DNA of 31,722 bases, taken from assembly GCF_034432235.1 (NCBI RefSeq), contig NZ_DAOUCJ010000004.1:1-31722 (forward strand). Direction: 5' to 3'. The stretch comes from Thermoflexus sp. Lineage in GTDB: Bacteria; Chloroflexota; Anaerolineae; Thermoflexales; Thermoflexaceae. Shown here piece after piece: positions 26,740 through 31,722 of the stretch. The position numbers and the translations under genes were made by a program. The notes below the pieces were generated by a model. The model worked only from the letters and a program-made list of their open reading frames with translations, searched no databases and was not told the origin of the DNA. How positions within the stretch are numbered: position 1 is the first letter of the stretch; each line of letters begins with the position of its first letter.

Positions 26740-26834
26740 GGCTTTCCCTCCAGGATGAGATCAGAAAGTGGTGAAGCCTCGCCCGTGAGCACGCGCTGGG
26801 AAGCGCGGCCGCCCGATGACCGAAAGTCGAACAT
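26736..26834 (-). CDS. Possible 32-codon upstream reading frame of cstA
   Basis: An ATG at 26834 opens 32 codons (MFDFRSSGGRASQRV... ending LEGKP) whose TGA overlaps the cstA ATG as ATGA. Such an overlap often couples translation. Evidence against it: the ribosome binding site (GAGGAA) abuts the ATG, and the peptide resembles nothing known. The cstA start has its own GGAGG within this frame. Confidence 0.25.
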   Translation of the reverse strand: MFDFRSSGGRASQRVLTGEASPLSDLILEGKP

Positions 26835-26977
26835 TTCCTCGCGCTCCGCTCACCTCCTTTCCTGGGGTAGAGGATCTGTGCCGTCGGACTCCCATGCGGG
26901 GAGGCCGGATGACCTCAAGGACCGGAAAAAGCCTTCCGGGATCGATTTGCCCCCCGCTCCCCGTCTCATGAAACGAA

Positions 26978-27010
26978 CAGGCGACAGCCGGCATCTCAGG
27001 CTGTCGCCTG
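26978..27010 (-). terminator. Hairpin at the end of the thioredoxin-like gene
   Basis: CAGGCGACAGCC (26978-26989) and GGCTGTCGCCTG (26999-27010) make a perfect 12-bp stem around nine bases, overlapping the stop codon of the minus-strand gene. The U tract after it is poor (TTCGTTTC), so it may attenuate or protect the message rather than end it fully before cstA. Confidence 0.55.
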
Positions 27011-27382
27011 GGGGATTCCCAACCGCTGGGCGATGGCCGCCTCAGCCGCCGCGAAATCGCCGCCGGTGAACACCTGACCATCCACGATCACAGCCGGATA
27101 ACGGCGGGCGCCATACCGAAGGGATTTCCACCAGCCTTCCATGGAGACGGCATCGATCACCTTCACGGCGATCCGGTCACAGTAAGTCGCCAGCAGGCGG
27201 GCGATCCAGGCCGCGAGATCCTGATAGGCCTTCTGGAGGTCCTCCGGCAGGCCCGAGGCGAGCTGCTCCGCGTGCAGGGCCTGACCGACGCCGGCCTGTT
27301 GCCAGACCAGCTCACAATGGAGGCAATGATAGAAAGCGGTGGGCGCGTACGCGATCACCTCAATCTGCAAGGGCCGGTCCAT
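26996..27382 (-). CDS. Thioredoxin-fold protein with CxxC motif
   Basis: This 128-residue protein has a beta strand followed by Cys-Leu-His-Cys (20-23, AFYHCLHCELVW), where thioredoxin-like proteins hold their redox pair. Near the C terminus is a cis-proline-like ARRYPAVIVDGQVFTGGDFAAAE, also typical of the fold. Helices between them are longer than in plain thioredoxin. It may be a small redox or metal-delivery protein; the exact family is not recognised. ATG at 27382 was chosen because GGAGG lies eight bases upstream; an in-frame start at 27436 would lie within the first bases after the promoter. It is transcribed from a near-perfect promoter and reads toward cstA. Confidence 0.78.
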   Translation of the reverse strand: MDRPLQIEVIAYAPTAFYHCLHCELVWQQAGVGQALHAEQLASGLPEDLQKAYQDLAAWIARLLATYCDRIAVKVIDAVSMEGWWKSLRYGARRYPAVIVDGQVFTGGDFAAAEAAIAQRLGIPQATA

Positions 27383-27434
27383 CCAAGGCCCCTCCGTTCC
27401 TCCGGGGGAATCCGAAACGCCCTTATTCACCCTC

Positions 27435-27464
27435 ATTATAACTATAACAATCCGCTTATGTCAA
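27435..27464 (-). promoter_or_regulatory. Consensus sigma-A promoter of the thioredoxin-like gene (and perhaps cstA)
   Basis: On the minus strand TTGACA (27464-27459), 18 bases and TATAAT (27440-27435): both hexamers are perfect. Start would be near 27428, giving a leader of about 45 nt. Confidence 0.85.
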
Positions 27465-27788
27465 GTTTTTGCCCCCCACATTGTTCATGAAAGCACTATA
27501 TTGTTGTTTTTATCACAATGCGCCGAGGGGATTCAAGATGGGGTTTCATGCGGGGACTGGGGCGGCGCGAACCCGTTCTCGGAGCTGATGGGGAGGTGCT
27601 GGGTTCTCTCCGGCGTGCCATTCCGGGGACGGCGTTCAGGCTCTGCGGGATCCCTCGGGGTTCACCGGTCAATCCGGCTATCGGGTGAGATCGTTCCCTG
27701 TTCCGTTTGGGATTCTCATCGGGGTTTTGAGGCCTTGGGAGCTGGGCGGGATGATGGGTTATGCGCTCCGCCCGGAGAAGCGGTGACC
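27465..27788. other. Divergent intergenic region without a recognised gene
   Basis: The first 70 bases are AT-rich, next to the minus-strand promoter; the rest is high in GC. A plus-strand frame across it (27339-27815) has no family resemblance and no ribosome binding site. I see no tRNA, known ncRNA or repeat here. Confidence 0.4.
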
Positions 27789-27818
27789 TTGACGTCCCTC
27801 TTTCTCCTCACGTAAGAT
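27789..27818 (+). promoter_or_regulatory. Promoter of the glyA-gcvT fusion gene
   Basis: TTGACG (27789-27794), 18 bases and TAAGAT (27813-27818): five of six and four of six consensus positions. Transcription would start near 27825, leaving a leader of about 160 nt. Confidence 0.55.
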
Positions 27819-27824
27819 AGAGTC

Positions 27825-27984
27825 GAAAGCGGCTCCCTATCCCCGAGGGTGATGAGGAAGCCGGGCAGGTCGTCGAAAGCCGCCCTGGCCTCCCAACCCG
27901 GCTTCCCTAAGGGGAGGGTGCTCTTTTATCCCCTGTTCAAGCTCAATGGCGTGGGTCCCGGAGATTCCGTGTAAGGAGAAGCCC
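27825..27984 (+). promoter_or_regulatory. Structured 5' leader of the glyA-gcvT fusion gene
   Basis: GGAAGCCGGG (27856-27865) pairs with CCCGGCTTCC (27897-27906), a perfect 10-bp stem. An inner CAGG/CCTG helix (27866-27869, 27884-27887) lies within it. A weaker CTTCCC-TAA-GGGGAG hairpin and the run CTCTTTTA follow. GTCGAAAGC occurs twice (near 27822 and 27873). The layout resembles a riboswitch or attenuator, but I cannot match it to the glycine, tetrahydrofolate, ZTP, TPP or SAM classes. Confidence 0.4.
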
Positions 27985-30900
27985 ATGCGGGATTTCCTGT
28001 TTCGGGGTTCGCTAACGGAAGTGGATCCGGATGTGGCTGCCCTGATCCGCTATGAGCATGAACGTCAGATCCGCAAGCTGATCCTCATCCCCTCCGAGTC
28101 CTACGCCCCGGCGGCCGTCCGTGAAGCTCTGGGTTCGGTGTTCCAGAATATCTACGCCGAAGGCTATCCCCACGAGCGCACTCGAACCCAGACAGAAGCC
28201 GAGCTGCTGGATTATGAGGACCAGCTGGGGTTCTACCGGCGATACGGTGATCAGCGGTATTACAAGGGTGTAGAATACGCGGACATCGTGGAGGCTCTGG
28301 CCCGGCGCCGCTGCGCCGAGGCCTTCGCCACCCCGGAGATCCCCCCCGAGCGGATCTTCGTCAACGTCCAGCCTCTCTCGGGCGCCCCGGCCAACAACGC
28401 GGTCTATGAGGCGCTGCTTCAGCCTGGCGATACGGTGATGGGCATGTCCCTGGTCCACGGCGGCCATCTGACCCACGGCTCGCCGGTCAACCGCTCGGGC
28501 AAGCATTATCGCATTGTCTGGTATACGGTGGATCCCCAGACGGAGCTCCTGGATTATGACCAGATCCGTGAGCTGGCCCGACAGCACCGGCCGAAGATGA
28601 TCATCGCCGGGTACACATCGTATCCGTGGGCACCGGACTGGAAGCGCTTCCGGGAGATCGCCGACGAGGTAGGGGCCTATCTCCTGGCGGATATCGCCCA
28701 CACGGCCGGGATGGTGATCGCGGGCGCTTACCCCAACCCCCTGGGCTATGCCCACGTCGTCACCTTCACCACGCATAAGACGATCATGGGCCCGCGCGGG
28801 GCCTGTATCCTCACCACGGACCCCGACCTGGCGAAGCGGATCGATCGAGCGGTGTTCCCCGGCGAACAGGGTGGGCCGCACGTGAACGTTTTCGCCGCCC
28901 TGGCGGTGGCCTTCAAGCTGGCCCGCACGGAGGCGTTCCGCGAATTGCAGCATCAGATCGTGCGGAACGCCCAGGCCATGGCCCGGCGCCTCGCCGAACG
29001 GGGCCTGCGGATCCCTTACGGAGGCACCAATACCCATCTACTCCTGGTGGATTGCAAGTCGGTGCGGGGCCCGGACGGAACGCCTCTCATGGGCGATCCG
29101 GCCGCTCGGGTGCTGGACCTGGCCGGGATCGTGGTGAACCGCAACACGATCCCCGGGGACACCGGCGCGGGGGCCGCCAGCGGGATCCGTCTCGGGACTC
29201 CATGGATCACGCAGCGGGGGTTTCGGGAGGCGGAAGCGGAGGCCCTGGCGGACATCATCGCCGATGTGCTGTGGGCCTGCCGGCCGCACCGCTACTATGT
29301 GGGCCGCGACCTGGTTTACCGAACCAAGGTGGAATTCGATGTCCTGGAGGAGGCGAAACTCCGGGTGGCCGAGCTGGCCGCCCGGGCAGGCGCCGATGTG
29401 GAGCTGCCGAGGAGCGGCTATCCCCATTACTGGTTCCTCACCGATCGTCTCCCCGCGGCGGAAGGGAAGGCCGTGCTGGAGATCGAGGGGGATCGGGCCG
29501 CGGAGTTCCTGGACGCCGCCCTGACCCAGCAAGTGGTGGGTCTGAAGGCCCATGAGGGGGCTCCGACTTTCGTGCTGGAAGCGGACGGCCGGATCATGAG
29601 CCCCGCCTATGTGATCCGGGATGGCCCGGATGCCTTCCGGCTGGTGATCCCCGAGGAGCGGGCGGGGCGGGTCGCGGCGTGGCTGCGGGATCTCTCGGAT
29701 GGTTACGTGCGTTTCGATGAGGATATCTGGGCGAAGCTCCCCGGCCCCCTGCGGGTGCGGGAGATCCCGGCAGAGGATCCGCGGGCGGCCTCGGCCCGCG
29801 CGCAGGCGCGCTTCCCGCAGGATCTGGCCGAGGCCGCCGCTGTGGCGCCGCACAAGCCTTTCTTTATCGGCTATCGGACGGTGGATTCGGTGCATCGCGA
29901 CCGCCTGGGATCGTTGCCGGCCTTCTCCTACGCGGAGCCCGAAGGCGCGCCCCTCAAGCGGACGTCCCTCTACGAGCTGCACCGGGAGCTGGGGGCGAAG
30001 ATGATCCCCTTCGCCGGCTGGGAGATGCCGGTCTGGTATACCAGCGTGAGCGAGGAACACCGGGCGGTCCGCACCGCCGCCGGCCTCTTCGATGTCTCCC
30101 ATATGGGCGTTCTGGAGGTCAGCGGGCCCGGCGCTCGCGCCTTCCTGGAGCGGGTGACCACCAACGACGTGATGGCCCTTCGAGTCGGGGAATCCCAATA
30201 CACGTATCTCCTGGATCCCGACGGGCATGTGCTGGATGATCTGATCATCTACGCCCTGGCGCCGGACCGGTATATGCTGGTGGTCAACGCGGCCAATAAC
30301 GATCGGGACTGGGCCTGGCTGAACGCCGTGGCCCGGGGCGAGGTCCAGATCGATCGGGAGCGCCCATGGGCGATGCTCACGGATGAGGTGATCCTGCGGG
30401 ATCTGCGGGACCGCCGCTGGGGGGAGGATTGCCGGGTGGATATCGCCCTTCAAGGCCCCCAGGCGCTGAAGATCCTCCAGTCCCTGGCGGATGGAGGGAC
30501 CGGAGCGCGCCTGGCCGCCCTGCAGCGGGGTCAGGTCCTGCGCGCCGAGATCCGGGGTTTCGACCTGATCATCTCCCGCACCGGCTACACTGGCGAGCGC
30601 ATTGGTTATGAGCTCTTCGTCCACCCGGAGCGGGCGCCGGCGTTGTTCGAGCTGCTGCTGGATGCCGGGAAGCCCTTCGGTCTCAAGCCGTGCGGCCTGG
30701 GCGCGCGGGACAGCACCCGCACGGAAGCGGGCCTCCCGCTCTACGGCCACGAGCTGGCCGGGCCCTTCGATCTCACCCCGGGCGACGCCGGCTTCGCCCC
30801 CTTCGTCAAGCTCTACAAGCCCTTCTTCATCGGGCGGAAGGCCTACATGGCCCGCGAGGCGAAGCGAACAATGGAAGTCGTTCGCTTTCGGATCGTCGAA

Positions 30901-31158
30901 AAGGGGGTGCGGCTGCCCAAGCTGGGGGACGCCGTGGTGGATCGCCGGGGCCGGGTGATCGGCTACGTCACCAGCTGCGCGATGGATACCGAGGGGCTTC
31001 TCACCGGCATGGCCTGGATCGAGCGGAGCCATGGGGCGGAGGGGACGCCCATCGGGATCGTGGTGGGAAGCGGAAGCCTGCCGGAGCGACCGAAGGTCGG
31101 CGACCGGCTGATCGTGCCGATCCCCGCCGAGGTGGTGAGCCGCTTCATGAGCCGCTGA
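27985..31158 (+). CDS. Serine hydroxymethyltransferase - aminomethyltransferase (GlyA-GcvT) fusion
   Basis: This 1057-residue protein joins two folate enzymes. Residues 1 to about 430 are SHMT: LILIPSES (32-39), YAEGYP then, after an insertion of about 30 residues, RYYKGVEYADIVEALA, ADIAHTAG, and the PLP lysine K265 in FTTHKTIMGPRG. From about 659 to the end is GcvT (T protein): FAGWEMPVWY, LFDVSHMG, the folate/catalytic DDLIIY (751-756), GYTGERIGYEL and GLGARDSTRTEAGLPLYGHEL. Between them lies a segment of about 200 residues, part of which looks like a degenerate GcvT copy and repeats the KPFFIG motif (624-629, again 945-950). SHMT makes glycine and methylene-tetrahydrofolate; T protein releases methylene-tetrahydrofolate from glycine cleavage. 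ATG at 27985 follows AAGGAG. Confidence 0.93.
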   Translation: MRDFLFRGSLTEVDPDVAALIRYEHERQIRKLILIPSESYAPAAVREALGSVFQNIYAEGYPHERTRTQTEAELLDYEDQLGFYRRYGDQRYYKGVEYADIVEALARRRCAEAFATPEIPPERIFVNVQPLSGAPANNAVYEALLQPGDTVMGMSLVHGGHLTHGSPVNRSGKHYRIVWYTVDPQTELLDYDQIRELARQHRPKMIIAGYTSYPWAPDWKRFREIADEVGAYLLADIAHTAGMVIAGAYPNPLGYAHVVTFTTHKTIMGPRGACILTTDPDLAKRIDRAVFPGEQGGPHVNVFAALAVAFKLARTEAFRELQHQIVRNAQAMARRLAERGLRIPYGGTNTHLLLVDCKSVRGPDGTPLMGDPAARVLDLAGIVVNRNTIPGDTGAGAASGIRLGTPWITQRGFREAEAEALADIIADVLWACRPHRYYVGRDLVYRTKVEFDVLEEAKLRVAELAARAGADVELPRSGYPHYWFLTDRLPAAEGKAVLEIEGDRAAEFLDAALTQQVVGLKAHEGAPTFVLEADGRIMSPAYVIRDGPDAFRLVIPEERAGRVAAWLRDLSDGYVRFDEDIWAKLPGPLRVREIPAEDPRAASARAQARFPQDLAEAAAVAPHKPFFIGYRTVDSVHRDRLGSLPAFSYAEPEGAPLKRTSLYELHRELGAKMIPFAGWEMPVWYTSVSEEHRAVRTAAGLFDVSHMGVLEVSGPGARAFLERVTTNDVMALRVGESQYTYLLDPDGHVLDDLIIYALAPDRYMLVVNAANNDRDWAWLNAVARGEVQIDRERPWAMLTDEVILRDLRDRRWGEDCRVDIALQGPQALKILQSLADGGTGARLAALQRGQVLRAEIRGFDLIISRTGYTGERIGYELFVHPERAPALFELLLDAGKPFGLKPCGLGARDSTRTEAGLPLYGHELAGPFDLTPGDAGFAPFVKLYKPFFIGRKAYMAREAKRTMEVVRFRIVEKGVRLPKLGDAVVDRRGRVIGYVTSCAMDTEGLLTGMAWIERSHGAEGTPIGIVVGSGSLPERPKVGDRLIVPIPAEVVSRFMSR

Positions 31159-31169
31159 AGGAGCCGGGG

Positions 31170-31722
31170 ATGCCCTCGCCGTTTCCCGGGATGGATCCGT
31201 ATCTGGAACATCCGGCCCTGTGGCCTGGACTTCACAGCCGGCTGATCGTCGGGCTGGCGGATTACCTGGGGCCGCTCCTGCGCCCTCGCTACTACGTGGA
31301 GGTGGAGGAGCGGGTGTATCTCCTCACCCCCGAGGGGAGCTTTCCTTTCCTGGCCCGCCCCGATGTGATGGTCGCCACTGCCCCGGGTGTCGGACCTTCT
31401 ACCCCCGTGCGCTCGATCCCGGCCGGCGGCGCGCGCATCGTGGAGATCCCCGTGCCGGAGGAGGTGCGGGAACGCTATCTGGTGGTGCGGGAGGCAGGGA
31501 CCCACCAGGTGGTGACCTGGCTGGAGCTCCTCTCCCCGGCGAACAAGATCCCCGGGGAGGGCCGACAGGCTTACCTTAGGAAGCGAGAGGAGGTGCTTCG
31601 AAGCCGGGTGCATCTGGTGGAGATCGATTTGCTGCGGGCGGGGGAGCCGATGCCGGTGATGGGGGACGGGCGGGACGGGCATTACCGTATCCTGATCAGC
31701 CGGTGGGAGCAGCGGCCCCGGG
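31170..31722 (+). CDS. DUF4058 family protein, N-terminal part
   Basis: The frame starts with MPSPFPGMDPYLE, the hallmark of DUF4058, and is still open at the window edge after 184 codons. The next conserved parts are WPGLHSRLIVGLADYLGPLL, YVEVEERVYL, RPDVMV, and WLELLSPANKIPGEGRQAYLRKR. The Asp of RPDVMV and the Glu and Lys of ELLSPANK are spaced as in PD-(D/E)xK nuclease-like folds such as Uma2; this is my inference. The family is common in Chloroflexota, cyanobacteria and planctomycetes and has no established function. It follows the glyA-gcvT stop by 11 bases with a GGAG site, so it may be cotranscribed. Confidence 0.88.
   Translation, partial: MPSPFPGMDPYLEHPALWPGLHSRLIVGLADYLGPLLRPRYYVEVEERVYLLTPEGSFPFLARPDVMVATAPGVGPSTPVRSIPAGGARIVEIPVPEEVRERYLVVREAGTHQVVTWLELLSPANKIPGEGRQAYLRKREEVLRSRVHLVEIDLLRAGEPMPVMGDGRDGHYRILISRWEQRPR

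Noticed and set aside
26850..26860. Perfect Shine-Dalgarno string AAAGGAGGTGA on the minus strand upstream of cstA
   Set aside because: No start codon lies at a working distance; the nearest ATG is 18 bases after GGAGG.
25333..27069. Long plus-strand frame opposite cstA
   Set aside because: Low-complexity, charged and His-rich translation antisense to a clear membrane transporter.
27339..27815. A 158-codon plus-strand frame across the glyA-gcvT upstream region
   Set aside because: It overlaps the thioredoxin-like gene start and both promoters, lacks a ribosome binding site and resembles no protein family.
27825..27984. Known riboswitch class (glycine, tetrahydrofolate, ZTP, TPP, SAM) before glyA-gcvT
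   Set aside because: Conserved core strings of these classes were not found; only a generic structured leader can be supported.
29038..31032. Long minus-strand frame opposite the glyA-gcvT fusion
   Set aside because: Shadow of the fusion gene; no ribosome binding site and no recognisable domain.

Overview
The window is about 31.7 kb of high-GC bacterial chromosome, dense with genes. Shine-Dalgarno sites (GGAGG) are clear, and several promoters match the sigma-A consensus closely. The gene content fits a thermophilic member of the Chloroflexota (Anaerolineae/Thermoflexia-like): a glyA-gcvT fusion, a caa3 oxidase, DUF4058, an isoleucine T-box and a type-2 IleRS. The lineage is inferred from gene content, not from a marker gene. 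I see no rRNA, tRNA, CRISPR array, insertion sequence or prophage.

Layout. 1-268: tail of a SpoIIM/DUF95-type membrane protein. 314-3996 (minus): a complete ECF vitamin-type importer (fused ATPases, S component, T component), with a REP-like palindrome inside. 4244-5428 (plus): class I aminotransferase with a terminator. 5520-7050: an AT-richer island with two orphan minus-strand genes, a repeat-flanked promoter and a decayed gene tail. 7410-9813 (minus): CapA-like lipoprotein, JAMM peptidase and TusA-like sulfur carrier. 10164-11693 (plus): HAD hydrolase and ABC-2 permease. 11732-11747: an exact parS centromere site in the convergent gap. 11754-17365 (minus): promoter, isoleucine T-box leader, alaX, ileS (type 2, GXHH signature) and aroC. 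17446-19890 (minus): a DrrAB-like exporter behind a MarR gene with a consensus promoter and an operator-like palindrome. 20106-24838 (plus): a frameshifted cupredoxin lipoprotein followed by coxB (with fused cytochrome c), coxA, coxC and coxD, closed by a strong bidirectional terminator. 24913-27464 (minus): cstA and a thioredoxin-like protein. 27789-31158 (plus): promoter, structured leader and a 1057-residue SHMT/aminomethyltransferase fusion. 31170-end: a DUF4058 protein, cut by the window edge.

How the parts work together. The T-box couples uncharged tRNA-Ile to production of IleRS, a trans-editing factor and chorismate synthase. The cox genes form one caa3-type terminal oxidase operon, with a copper protein just upstream. 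The glyA-gcvT fusion joins two enzymes that exchange one-carbon units on tetrahydrofolate. The most notable items are the fusion with its GcvT-like middle segment, the T-box operon with the GXHH IleRS, the parS site, and the slippage-type frameshift in the cupredoxin gene.
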